Below, piece by piece: positions 1-7,089 of a DNA stretch of 64,000 bases (positions are counted from its first letter, which is position 1; every line of letters begins with the position of its first letter). This DNA is from Candidatus Baltobacteraceae bacterium. GTDB taxonomy: Bacteria > Vulcanimicrobiota > Vulcanimicrobiia > Vulcanimicrobiales > Vulcanimicrobiaceae. Location: NCBI GenBank assembly GCA_035502855.1, contig DATJTX010000027.1, positions 1 through 64,000 on the forward strand, in the 5' to 3' direction. The notes under the pieces were generated by a model. That model searched no databases. It was not told the DNA's origin and was given only the letters and a program-made list of their open reading frames with translations. The position numbers and the translations under genes were made by a program.

Positions 1-125
1 CCCCCGCATCCGGGCCGCTCTCCAGCAGCCCTTCACACCGGGAGGGGCTCGCAGACATGCAGCCCAAGCCGCCGCCACGGTAAGAAGTAATGGGGCGCGA
101 TAATCAGCTCCCAGGTAAGAAGGCT
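1..125. other. Window edge, no gene assigned
   Basis: Short stretch before rsgA. Three plus-strand frames are open from the window edge to stops between positions 80 and 105, so it could hold the last 25-30 codons of a gene that starts outside the window. None of the three readings is recognisable. I assign nothing here. Confidence 0.4.
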
Positions 126-1034
126 TTATGGCGCGACTCGCCCCGAAGCCGTGCCGCTCTCGATGAGCATGCGTTCGTAGCTGCTGTAGCGGCTTTCGGC
201 GATCCCTCCGGCGGCCACGGCCGCCTTTACACCGCAGTCCGGCTCGCGCAGGTGGGTGCAATCGGAAAAGCGGCAGGTGGTCGCCGGCCGGCGCATCTCG
301 CGGAAGCCCTCGACCAGCTCGGCCGGAGCGACCCGGCCGAGCCCGAATTCGTTGACGCCCGGGCTATCTATAAGGAAGCCGGCGGGCAGGCGGTAGAGGC
401 GCGCCGCGGTCGTGGTCTGGCGGCCCATGCCGTGCCGCGAGACGTTCCCGACACTCGCCTGGCCGCCGAGCGCGCGGAAGATCGAGCTTTTCCCGACGCC
501 GGAGTTCCCGCAAAGCAGCGCGTGACGGCCCTCGAGGGCTCGGCGCAAGGCCGGGACGTTCGCGCCTTCCTTTGGGTTTACGATCAGGCTCGGATATCCG
601 AGTCTCGAGTAGAGATCGTGCAGCTCGCGCGTGATGCCGGGATCGGCGAGGTCGGGTTTTGTCAGTACCACCATGGCTTCGATTGATTCGAGTTCGGCGA
701 ATGCCAGTAATTGGTCCAAAGTAATCAGCCGCGGTGCCGGATCGGCTAACGCGGTGACCGTGACCAGCATGTCGACGTTGGCCGCGATCGTTTTGCTGCG
801 GCCTTCGACGGTACGGCGCTCGAGTCGGAAGCTGCGCGGTTCGATCCGGTCGACAACCGTCCGGTCGTCTTCCAAAATGCGGACGTGAACCACGTCACCG
901 GGCACCGGCATGGAGCGTTTACCGCTCTGACGACGCAGCTGCGCGAGGCGCGGCTGCGTTTCGGAATCCAGACAGATCCACGCCACGTTTTTTCCCGTGG
1001 ATACAACCAATGCGCGATGTAGGCCGTTCATCAC
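126..1034 (-). CDS. rsgA: Ribosome small-subunit biogenesis GTPase RsgA
   Basis: Circularly permuted GTPase that helps late maturation of the 30S subunit and leaves when it hydrolyses GTP. In the 302-residue product the G-motifs come in permuted order: G4 'TKPD' (125-128), G1/P-loop 'GNSGVGKSS' (176-184), then G3 'DSPG' (223-226). An N-terminal OB-fold region precedes them, and a C-terminal zinc knuckle follows (Cys254, Cys259, His261, Cys267). Length is normal for the family. The first codon is GTG at 1034, followed directly by ATG at 1031; either could be used. It is transcribed away from the cdaA cluster, and its start is only about 20 bp from the divergent gene, so the promoters must overlap. 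Confidence 0.96.
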   Translation of the reverse strand: MMNGLHRALVVSTGKNVAWICLDSETQPRLAQLRRQSGKRSMPVPGDVVHVRILEDDRTVVDRIEPRSFRLERRTVEGRSKTIAANVDMLVTVTALADPAPRLITLDQLLAFAELESIEAMVVLTKPDLADPGITRELHDLYSRLGYPSLIVNPKEGANVPALRRALEGRHALLCGNSGVGKSSIFRALGGQASVGNVSRHGMGRQTTTAARLYRLPAGFLIDSPGVNEFGLGRVAPAELVEGFREMRRPATTCRFSDCTHLREPDCGVKAAVAAGGIAESRYSSYERMLIESGTASGRVAP

Positions 1035-1054
1035 ATTAGGAGAACCGTGTTATC

Positions 1055-1600
1055 GTGTCCGGCTTCACCCTGCGAGTTCAACCCATTCCCGACGATGCCG
1101 AGCGTGCGACGATCGAATCGATCGCTGCCGGCCATGGGGCGCAGGTCTCGTGGGTCCACTTCCCGGCATGCGGGCGGACGTATGGTTTGGTCGAGCGCGC
1201 CGGCGATGCGTGTGCGGCCGCGATCCGCGAGGCGACGGGGGCGGTGATCTTCGAGCGACCCATCATCGCCCTTGCAGTTTACCCCAGCGTCCCCGAAGCC
1301 TTGCCGCTGCTGCTCCATGCGCTGGGCGGTCCGGGGCGCCCCGACGGCGTTCTCGCCTGCGAAGCACACGGCGCCGGCGTGATCGTGGAATGGGATATGG
1401 ACCGATCGGCTCTTGAGGTCGTGCTCGGTTTGGTCGATATCGAAATCAACCGCTTTCACGCGCGCCGCGTCAATGCGCTGCTCACGCCGCTTCCGCTGCG
1501 TTGGTGGACGGCAATCGCCGCCAGCGGTTTGCACGCGCCGGAGATCACCCCGGATCGCGTGCTCGAAGAAGCGCTCGAGGTGCATCGTGTCCTGGATTAA
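1055..1600 (+). CDS. Conserved-looking protein of unknown function ahead of cdaA
   Basis: 181-residue soluble protein with no signal peptide or membrane segment, not recognised. It has a mixed alpha/beta composition and one central Cys ('PACGRTYG', about residue 38). The GTG start at 1055 is supported by AGGAGA at 1038-1043. Its last codons overlap the start of cdaA by 14 bp, so it is almost certainly cotranscribed and translationally coupled with cdaA-ybbR-glmM. This suggests, without proving, a role in the same cell-envelope or c-di-AMP unit. Confidence 0.7.
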   Translation: MSGFTLRVQPIPDDAERATIESIAAGHGAQVSWVHFPACGRTYGLVERAGDACAAAIREATGAVIFERPIIALAVYPSVPEALPLLLHALGGPGRPDGVLACEAHGAGVIVEWDMDRSALEVVLGLVDIEINRFHARRVNALLTPLPLRWWTAIAASGLHAPEITPDRVLEEALEVHRVLD

Positions 1601-2483
1601 CGCGCTGTTCGGTTATGTCGGCATCACCGATGTCGTCGACATCGTCGCGACCAGCGTGCTCATCTACTACGTGCTTCTGCTGATCCGCGGGACGCGAGCG
1701 GTGCAAATGCTGACCGGCTTGCTGGTGCTGGCCGGCCTGCTCGGCTTGGCCAACCTGATGCACTTATATCTGCTCGGCGCGATTCTCCAGTTCGCGCTCG
1801 TCGGCGCCGCCGTCACGATTCCGATCGTCTTTCAGCCGGAGCTGCGGCGCGCGCTCGAGCAGATCGGGCGCGGCGGCTTGCTGCACATCGGCGAAGAAAC
1901 GACCGACTGGATGCGGCGCGAGGACAAATCGATCACGACGCTCGCGCACGCGGCATTCCTGCTCTCGCGCAACAAGCTCGGCGGGTTAATCGTGATCGAG
2001 CAACAGAGCGGCCTCAAAGAATTCGTGGAGAGCGGAACCGTGCTCAACGCCGAGCTCTCCGCCGAGCTCGTGCTCGCGCTCTTCATGCCGCGTTCGCCGT
2101 TGCACGACGGCGCACTGATCGTGCGGGGGAACCTCGTCGAGGCCGCCGGCTGCTTCTTGCCGCTTGCCGAGCAGCGTCTCTCGGAACGCCGGGTGGGCAC
2201 GCGCCATCGTGCGGCGCTGGGTCTGACCGAGCAGACCGATGCGGTCGTCATCGTGATTTCCGAGGAGAGCGGCGCGATCTGCATCGCGCGCGAAGGAAGG
2301 CTCTCGCGGCCGATCGAGGAGGAGACGCGTCTGATCAAGGTGCTGCTCGCCGTAACGCGTCCGCCGCGCGAACGCCGCCGCTTTGTGCGCAACGACGTCA
2401 TCTCGCAATTGCGCTCACGGCTCGCACCGCCAAAAGACAAGGGAAACGTCCGTGCAGATCATCCGAAAGAACTTCGGACTTAA
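1587..2483 (+). CDS. cdaA: Membrane diadenylate cyclase CdaA (c-di-AMP synthase)
   Basis: Makes cyclic di-AMP from two ATP at the membrane. From the GTG at 1587 (GAGG at 1577-1580) the 298-residue protein has three hydrophobic helices in residues 14-82, then a DAC domain with both signature motifs: 'DGA' (174-176) and 'RHR' (206-208). The frame is open further upstream, but that extension is Arg/Ser-rich shadow of the preceding gene, and 298 residues fits the CdaA family. It is followed by ybbR and glmM with overlaps, the arrangement known from Firmicutes, where YbbR (CdaR) and GlmM modulate CdaA activity. A c-di-AMP riboswitch lies 2.1 kb downstream. Confidence 0.96.
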   Translation: MSWINALFGYVGITDVVDIVATSVLIYYVLLLIRGTRAVQMLTGLLVLAGLLGLANLMHLYLLGAILQFALVGAAVTIPIVFQPELRRALEQIGRGGLLHIGEETTDWMRREDKSITTLAHAAFLLSRNKLGGLIVIEQQSGLKEFVESGTVLNAELSAELVLALFMPRSPLHDGALIVRGNLVEAAGCFLPLAEQRLSERRVGTRHRAALGLTEQTDAVVIVISEESGAICIAREGRLSRPIEEETRLIKVLLAVTRPPRERRRFVRNDVISQLRSRLAPPKDKGNVRADHPKELRT

Positions 2484-3123
2484 GCTCCTCTCCCTCGCCC
2501 TGGCCATCGTCGGCTGGGCGTATTTCCGGTATGCCAGCAATCCGGTTTTGGCGGCACGTTTCGATCAGCAGCTCTCCGTTCCGATCGTCGCGGCGAACCT
2601 TCCGGCCGGATACGTCGCACGATATACCGACAAGGAGGCCGTCGTCACCGTCGATACCCGCCGCGCCGGACCGGCGGTCAAGCCCGACGAGATCAAGGCG
2701 GTCCTCGATCTTTCGGGCAAGGGGGCGGGCGTCTACAACGTGCCGGTGGAATTGGTCGCGCCGAACGTGGTGGTACAGAGTTTGAGCCCGGCCTCGGTGA
2801 GCCTGACGGTTGAAAAGATCGATCAGCGCAGTTTCGCGCTCTCCTTTCATTACAGCGGAGCGCCGCAGACGCACGTCGTGGTCAATAGCTCCCAGCTAAC
2901 GCCGGCACAAGTGGTCGTCCAGGGCCCGCAGGACCAGCTCTCGCAGGTCAGCTCGATTCGTGTCGACGTCCCGATACCGCAGACACCTCAGGCGATCGAC
3001 GAGATGGTCCGCCCAATCCCCGTCGACGCGAGCGGATCGGAAGTCGCCGAGCTCAACGTCTCCCCCGATTTGATTCGCGTGCGCGTCGACTTCGTGCAGG
3101 GCGCGAGCGAACGCAATCCGTGA
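2452..3123 (+). CDS. ybbR: YbbR-domain regulator of CdaA (CdaR-like)
   Basis: Extracytoplasmic partner of CdaA. The GTG start at 2452 has AAGGGA about 8 bp upstream and lies 32 bp inside cdaA. The 223-residue product has one N-terminal membrane anchor (about residues 10-26), then beta-rich YbbR repeats. The second repeat shows the typical 'PAQVVVQGPQDQLSQVSSI' stretch. In Firmicutes CdaR controls cyclase activity through its membrane segment; the same role is inferred here from domain and position. It has fewer repeats than the Bacillus protein. Its stop overlaps the glmM start (GTGA). Confidence 0.92.
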   Translation: MQIIRKNFGLKLLSLALAIVGWAYFRYASNPVLAARFDQQLSVPIVAANLPAGYVARYTDKEAVVTVDTRRAGPAVKPDEIKAVLDLSGKGAGVYNVPVELVAPNVVVQSLSPASVSLTVEKIDQRSFALSFHYSGAPQTHVVVNSSQLTPAQVVVQGPQDQLSQVSSIRVDVPIPQTPQAIDEMVRPIPVDASGSEVAELNVSPDLIRVRVDFVQGASERNP

Positions 3124-4472
3124 GGGCGCACTTCGGCACGGATGGCGTGCGCGGCGTCGCGAACGACGATTTGACGCCGGAGCTCGCCTTTGCGATCGGA
3201 CGGGCCGGCGCAACGGCGCTGGCGCACGAGAGCGAACGGCACCGGCCGGTGATCGTCGGCCGCGACACACGGCTGTCCGGAACGATGCTCGAGGCTGCAA
3301 TCGTGGCGGGCATTACCTCGGTTGGACGCGACGTGCTGCAAGTCGGAATCGTGCCGACACCGGCCGTTGCGCGCATCACCCTGGCGGAGGAGGCGGCGGC
3401 GGGCGTGATGATCAGCGCCTCACACAATCCGATCGCCGACAACGGAATCAAATTCTTCGGCCCCGACGGATTCAAGCTTTCCGACGATCTCGAACACGAG
3501 ATCGAGTCCCTTATGGAACGCGACGATCTGCCGCGTCCCACCGGAGCAGGCGTCGGGGTTGCACGGATCGCTCAAAACCTCGGCAAGCACTATTACGACG
3601 AACTCTACGAAACGGGCGTCGATCTGGGCGGCATGCGGATCGTGGTGGACGGCGCGTTCGGAGCAGCGTACGCCATCGCGCCGTATGCGCTGCGCAAACT
3701 CGGCGCCGACGTGATCGAAATCAATTGCGACAACGACGGTGCGCGGATCAACGTCGAGTGCGGTGCCACGCACCTGGGTCCGCTGCAGGCCGAAGTCGAG
3801 CGGGCACGAGCGCGGAACGATCGGCCCGTGGTCGGCGTCGCGTTCGACGGTGATGCCGATCGTGCGCTCTTCGTCGACGAGAGCGGCGCGATCGTTTCCG
3901 GCGATCACGTGATGTACGCGATCGGACGTTTGTTGCACGAGCGCGGCGAGCTCACGCACGATACGATCGTCGGGACGGTGATGAGCAATATCGGATTCGA
4001 GCGTGCGCTCGCGCGGGTAGGATTGACGCTGATCCGCACGGCGGTTGGCGATCGCTACGTACTCGAACGCATGCAGGCCGGCGGTTTCGTGCTCGGCGGC
4101 GAGCAATCGGGACACGTGATCGACCTGCGCCGTAATACGACCGGCGACGGACCGATGACGGCGGTGACGCTCTTCGGTATTATGTGCGAGAAGAACGTGC
4201 GGTTGCACGATCTCGTGCGCGAGGTCGTCGTCGCACCGCAGGTCCTGGTCAACGTGCGTACGCCGCACAAGGGCGTGCTCGACGTGCAAGAGGTGCGTGA
4301 GGCAATCGTCCGGGCGGAAAGCGCGCTGGCCGGCACCGGCCGGCTCCTGATTCGGCCCTCCGGAACCGAGCCGTTGATCCGGGTCATGGCCGAGGGGGAC
4401 GATCGCGAGACGATCGAGCGGATCGCCGGGGACTTGGCTCGGCGCATCGAGCAAGCTGCCGCCGTTTTGTAA
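3120..4472 (+). CDS. glmM: Phosphoglucosamine mutase GlmM
   Basis: Interconverts glucosamine-6-phosphate and glucosamine-1-phosphate on the way to UDP-GlcNAc for peptidoglycan and LPS. The 450-residue protein shows the phosphoserine loop 'SASHNP' (active Ser101), the Mg-binding loop 'DGDADR' (243-248) and the C-terminal phosphate-binding motif 'RPSGTEPLIRV'. The GTG start overlaps the ybbR stop by 4 bp. GlmM of other bacteria binds CdaA and inhibits it, so the order cdaA-ybbR-glmM is functionally meaningful. The enzyme of the preceding step, GlmS, lies at 37.5 kb. Confidence 0.97.
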   Translation: MRAHFGTDGVRGVANDDLTPELAFAIGRAGATALAHESERHRPVIVGRDTRLSGTMLEAAIVAGITSVGRDVLQVGIVPTPAVARITLAEEAAAGVMISASHNPIADNGIKFFGPDGFKLSDDLEHEIESLMERDDLPRPTGAGVGVARIAQNLGKHYYDELYETGVDLGGMRIVVDGAFGAAYAIAPYALRKLGADVIEINCDNDGARINVECGATHLGPLQAEVERARARNDRPVVGVAFDGDADRALFVDESGAIVSGDHVMYAIGRLLHERGELTHDTIVGTVMSNIGFERALARVGLTLIRTAVGDRYVLERMQAGGFVLGGEQSGHVIDLRRNTTGDGPMTAVTLFGIMCEKNVRLHDLVREVVVAPQVLVNVRTPHKGVLDVQEVREAIVRAESALAGTGRLLIRPSGTEPLIRVMAEGDDRETIERIAGDLARRIEQAAAVL

Positions 4473-4567
4473 AGCCTGAGAAAAAGAGGGGCAGGAGATG
4501 GTCGCCTCGCGGTAAACCAAAAGGCCCAAGCCGTGGGCATAGCCTGCGGTCCCTACGCCTGCACAAG

Positions 4568-4690
4568 AACACTGAATCCGGCGATGGCAGCCGGAGCGGG
4601 GGACTTTCCCGGGATTAGGGGTGAATGGGCCGGTCCGGTCCTAGGGCGATCTTTCCCGTCCGAACCCGTCAACTAACCTCGCAAGTGTCG
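4568..4690 (+). promoter_or_regulatory. c-di-AMP riboswitch (ydaO/yuaA class)
   Basis: Reads as a near-consensus ydaO-yuaA aptamer. Conserved blocks in order: GAGCGGGGGAC at 4604-4614, GGGGTGAAT at 4618-4626, AGGGCGAT near 4643, CCGAACCCGTCA at 4660-4671 and CTAACCTCGCAAG at 4673-4685. A short P1 helix can close it (ACACT at 4569-4573 with AGTGT at 4684-4688). Known members bind c-di-AMP and turn off wall hydrolases and transporters. The downstream gene is an NlpC/P60 hydrolase, the classic target. No terminator fits between aptamer and start codon. A 5-bp hairpin (AAGAG 4694-4698 with CTCTT 4705-4709) overlaps the SD and TTG start, suggesting translational control. Confidence 0.93.
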
Positions 4691-4707
4691 TGAAAGAGGA
4701 GCGTCTC

Positions 4708-5331
4708 TTGCGTCAAGCGTTAGCTATCGGGGCTTTTGCCCTGTTGCTCACCGGGTCGTTTGCCACTGCTGGCGCCGCGACCCCAGGTCCCGCAAAAACC
4801 AGGGCCTTCGATTCGGCCCCAACCAGCCCCGACGTCGCGGAATGGACGTCCCACCTGATCGTCGTCACCAAGTCCGAGCACGGCGCCAAGAACGCCGAGT
4901 TTCGTTCCTTTGCGGGCGGCGTGCTGGCGCGGACCTCACGGATCGCGACCGAGCTCACCCGCAGCGCCCTGAAATTCCTCGGCGTCCCATACGTTTTCGG
5001 CGGCACGACCTCGAGCGGCTTCGATTGCTCCGGGTACGTGCAGCACGTCTTCGCGATGCTCGGGATCAGCCTGCCGCGAACCGCCGACGCGCAGTTCGAC
5101 GCCGGGCAGCGCATCGTGGGCGGCATGCGGCCGGGCGATCTGGTGTTCTTTCAGACCTACGCCCCCGGCGCTTCGCACGTGGGCATTTATCTTGGCCACG
5201 GAAAGTTCGTCCACGCCGCGAGCGAAGGAGTGATGGTCTCGAGCCTGCACGACGCGTATTGGGCGAATCGGTTCATCGGCGCCAAGCGCTTCATCAGCGC
5301 GAAGCAAAAACATCTGCTCGCAACGAGATAA
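4708..5331 (+). CDS. Exported NlpC/P60 cell-wall endopeptidase
   Basis: Peptidoglycan hydrolase of the NlpC/P60 family, cutting gamma-D-Glu/diaminopimelate-type stem peptide bonds. I place the start at TTG 4708 because AGAGGAG (4695-4701) lies 6 bp ahead and the product then begins with a clean signal peptide (residues 1-24). A GTG at 4690 is in frame but lies against the riboswitch. The catalytic domain fills the C-terminal half: Cys107 in 'FDCSGYV', His157 in 'SHVGIYLG' and His169 in 'FVHA'. About 65 residues of linker precede it, with no LysM or SH3 domain. The upstream c-di-AMP riboswitch implies repression or activation by the product of cdaA. Confidence 0.93.
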   Translation: MRQALAIGAFALLLTGSFATAGAATPGPAKTRAFDSAPTSPDVAEWTSHLIVVTKSEHGAKNAEFRSFAGGVLARTSRIATELTRSALKFLGVPYVFGGTTSSGFDCSGYVQHVFAMLGISLPRTADAQFDAGQRIVGGMRPGDLVFFQTYAPGASHVGIYLGHGKFVHAASEGVMVSSLHDAYWANRFIGAKRFISAKQKHLLATR

Positions 5332-5418
5332 ATTAACACACCGACCGAACGCGCCGACGCGGAAGCGCGCAGCGCATCGCTGGCCTACCTCGCATGGCCG
5401 CTGGCGCTCCTCGAAGCG

Positions 5419-5718
5419 GTGACACCGCGGCCGGAGGCATCGGCCTGGTATCGGTTCCACTTGCGGCAAGCCCTTTGGTTCGGCATTCTGTCGACGGCCA
5501 TCGGGCTTGCCGCGTTGCTGTGGCCGCTCGTGCTCAGCCTGGTCGTCGGCGACGTGGTTGCCACCCTCTGGATTTACGGTCTCGCCATCCTGCTCGATCT
5601 CGGGCTCTTCGTCGTATGGCTCGTGCTTGCGATACGCTATAGCCGGCGCGCGGCTCGTGCCGAACTTTTCGACGTGCCATGGGTCGCGCGTATGACAGGG
5701 ACCTCGGTCCGAAAGTAG
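5419..5718 (+). CDS. Small membrane protein, DUF4870/Tic20-like, start uncertain
   Basis: The visible product has two strong hydrophobic segments (about residues 22-45 and 48-72) and the 'YRFHLRQAL' entry typical of DUF4870-type small membrane proteins. GTG 5419 is the first common start codon, but the reading frame is open from 5332, directly after the nlpC stop and in the same frame. The residues it would add ('SLAYLAWPLALLE') look like the missing first membrane helix of this family. The true protein may therefore begin at a rare start (ATT 5332 or CTG 5380), or be made by read-through. Function unknown. Confidence 0.6.
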   Translation: MTPRPEASAWYRFHLRQALWFGILSTAIGLAALLWPLVLSLVVGDVVATLWIYGLAILLDLGLFVVWLVLAIRYSRRAARAELFDVPWVARMTGTSVRK

Positions 5719-5745
5719 TATTGAGGGCCGTTGCTCCGCAATGGG

Positions 5746-5809
5746 GTCGCCGCACGAAGCGGCGACACAACCGGAGCGACAGGATGTCGCGATTTTCGCG
5801 AAGCGAAAA
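5746..5809 (+). repeat. Double-hairpin element beside tRNA-Gln
   Basis: Two strong hairpins lie just before the tRNA: GTCGCCGC (5746-5753) with GCGGCGAC (5759-5766) around an ACGAA loop, and TTTTCGC (5793-5799) with GCGAAAA (5803-5809) around GAA. GGAGC lies between them. A similar layout (GAA-capped hairpin, CGGAGC, GCGAAGCG) occurs at 34336-34383, so this may be a dispersed palindromic element. It could also act on expression of the tRNA. Confidence 0.45.
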
Positions 5810-5813
5810 CCGG

Positions 5814-5885
5814 TGGGGTGTCGCCAAGCGGTAAGGCAGCGGACTTTGAATCCGCCATTCGTTGGTTCGAATCCAGCCACCCCAG
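5814..5885 (+). tRNA. tRNA-Gln (anticodon TTG)
   Basis: Full cloverleaf: acceptor stem TGGGGTG with CACCCCA, D-arm with AAGCGGTAAGGC, anticodon arm GCGGA-CTTTGAA-TCCGC giving anticodon TTG (reads CAA, and CAG by wobble), and T-arm GTTGG-TTCGAAT-CCAGC. The discriminator base is G. CCA is not encoded, so it must be added after transcription. The 72-nt length is normal. It borders the duplicated accessory module, and tRNA genes are common borders of such islands. Confidence 0.96.
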
Positions 5886-5917
5886 GGACTTTATCCGACA
5901 AAGCCGGGGACGGCTTT

Positions 5918-6022
5918 GTCGGGCTAAAGTCGTCGCGGCTTTGCTGACGCAAAGCTCGCGCACTCATCGCTTCGCAGCGCGCAGGCAGCATAGCGGCAAC
6001 AATAGCGTGGTAGAATGCCCTC
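5918..6022 (+). repeat. 105-bp repeat, copy 1, upstream of coiled-coil gene
   Basis: Matches 11357-11461 base for base over 105 bp with about seven substitutions and no gaps by eye. Both copies end with TAGAAT, 6 bp and then ATG of a small coiled-coil gene. TAGAAT (6011-6016) is a good -10 box. Its distance would put transcription at or next to the ATG, so a leaderless transcript is likely. No clear -35 box is seen. The repeat marks the left end of a duplicated module. Confidence 0.8.
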
Positions 6023-6226
6023 ATGGAGCGTGAACCGACGCCGGCGGATCTGATGAACGCGATCCTCGACATGCACGGAGCGATGTCCCAGGGGTTCGCC
6101 CAGGTCGACGCGCGGTTCGGTCGGCTCGAGGCGCGGGTTACTTCGATCGAAGGCGAGATCAGAGGCATTCATCATTGGATCGCACGCAGCGACGCGCGGT
6201 TCGATGCGCTCGAACGGCGCCTTTAA
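6023..6226 (+). CDS. Small coiled-coil protein, one heptad unit
   Basis: 67-residue protein, family A of three in this window. It starts 'MEREPTPADLMNAILDMHG', has one 'FAQVDAR' heptad and ends in a coiled-coil tail 'VTSIEGEIRGIHHW' followed by 'ARFDALERRL'. It has no signal peptide or membrane segment. It resembles many small bacterial proteins of 'xxxVDARF' heptads with no assigned role; oligomerisation is the only thing that can be predicted. No Shine-Dalgarno is visible, and the -10 box lies 6 bp ahead. Confidence 0.72.
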   Translation: MEREPTPADLMNAILDMHGAMSQGFAQVDARFGRLEARVTSIEGEIRGIHHWIARSDARFDALERRL

Positions 6227-6231
6227 CCCTC

Positions 6232-6456
6232 ATGGAGCGTGAACCGACGGCGGCGGATCTGATGAATGCCATCCTCGACATGCACGGCGCGATGTTCCAG
6301 GGATTCGCCCAAGTCGACGCGCGCTTTGCCCAGGTCGACGCGCGGTTCGAGCGGCTCGAGGTGCGGGTCACGTCGATCGAAGGCGAGATCAGAGGCATTC
6401 ATCGCTGGATCGCACGCAGCGACGCGCGGTTCGATGCGCTCGAAGGGCGCCTCTAG
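6232..6456 (+). CDS. Small coiled-coil protein, two heptad units
   Basis: 74-residue paralogue of the preceding gene, beginning 5 bp after its stop. Same N- and C-terminal parts, but two 'FAQVDARF' units in the middle. It has lost the promoter-like TAGAAT because the previous gene's stop region lies there, so it must be translated from the same transcript. The codon-level match shows recent tandem duplication. Its 3' end overlaps the convergent pfpI gene by 4 bp. Function unknown. Confidence 0.7.
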   Translation: MEREPTAADLMNAILDMHGAMFQGFAQVDARFAQVDARFERLEVRVTSIEGEIRGIHRWIARSDARFDALEGRL

Positions 6457-7034
6457 CCGGTCACCGCACCCGCGTTTTTAACGCCTCGATGACGGCTTTG
6501 GCCGTGCTCGCCCTGGATTGCGGGTTCTGACCGGTAATCCACCTTATCGAGTTTGACGGCACGTTCTTCCTCGTCGGTGAAGCACGTGATCGTCTTTCCG
6601 GCGACGAGCGTTGCCGCTTCACCGGTCCGAATCGCATCGACGAACGCCGCCGGTCCATGGCAAACCGCCGCGATGATCTTTCCCTGCGCGTCGAACTCGC
6701 TGAGCAACGTCTTCAGCGGATCGAAGGTGGCAAGATCGAACATCGTACCGTGTCCGCCGGGGATAAAGACGGCGTCGTGGTCGGTTGCATCGCCCGCTTC
6801 GCGCAAGGTTACGGTCTGCTCGAGGTCCTTGCGCGCGAGATCGTTCGGATCGGCGCCCTCGAGACTGCGCGGATCGATCGGTGCGTGGCCGCCGTGCGGC
6901 GTCGCGGTCACGATCTCGAAGCCGGCCTCGCGAAACGCGTGCCACGGGATGCTGTACTCCTCGAGCCAGAGCCCGGTCGGGTGCTCGGCATCGATGCGCG
7001 AGTGCCCGGTCACAATCATGAGAATCTTCGGCAT
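6453..7034 (-). CDS. DJ-1/PfpI family protein with damaged C-terminus
   Basis: DJ-1/PfpI superfamily (glutamine-amidotransferase-like fold; family members act as glyoxalases, chaperones or peptidases). From ATG 7034 it reads 'MPKILMIVTGHS' and has the nucleophile elbow 'AVCHGPAAF'. It is normal up to 'AVKLDKV' near the C-terminus, then turns into unrelated sequence. The usual ending ('TGQNPQS', then 'TAKAVIEALK') is present in the next frame. About 30 residues are missing at the joint near 6540, with a frameshift. The core may still fold, but this is probably a decaying gene. A remnant of a second copy of its 3' end lies near 11730-11760. Confidence 0.8.
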   Translation of the reverse strand: MPKILMIVTGHSRIDAEHPTGLWLEEYSIPWHAFREAGFEIVTATPHGGHAPIDPRSLEGADPNDLARKDLEQTVTLREAGDATDHDAVFIPGGHGTMFDLATFDPLKTLLSEFDAQGKIIAAVCHGPAAFVDAIRTGEAATLVAGKTITCFTDEEERAVKLDKVDYRSEPAIQGEHGQSRHRGVKNAGAVTG

Positions 7035-7089
7035 AGCAATCCGATGATACATGAAATTTCCGTATCAAGAGGCCGGCCGAGAGCTTGAC

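Noticed and set aside
1413-1586. N-terminal extension of CdaA
   Set aside because: Arg/Ser-rich shadow of the preceding gene in another frame; GTG 1587 with an SD gives the normal family length.
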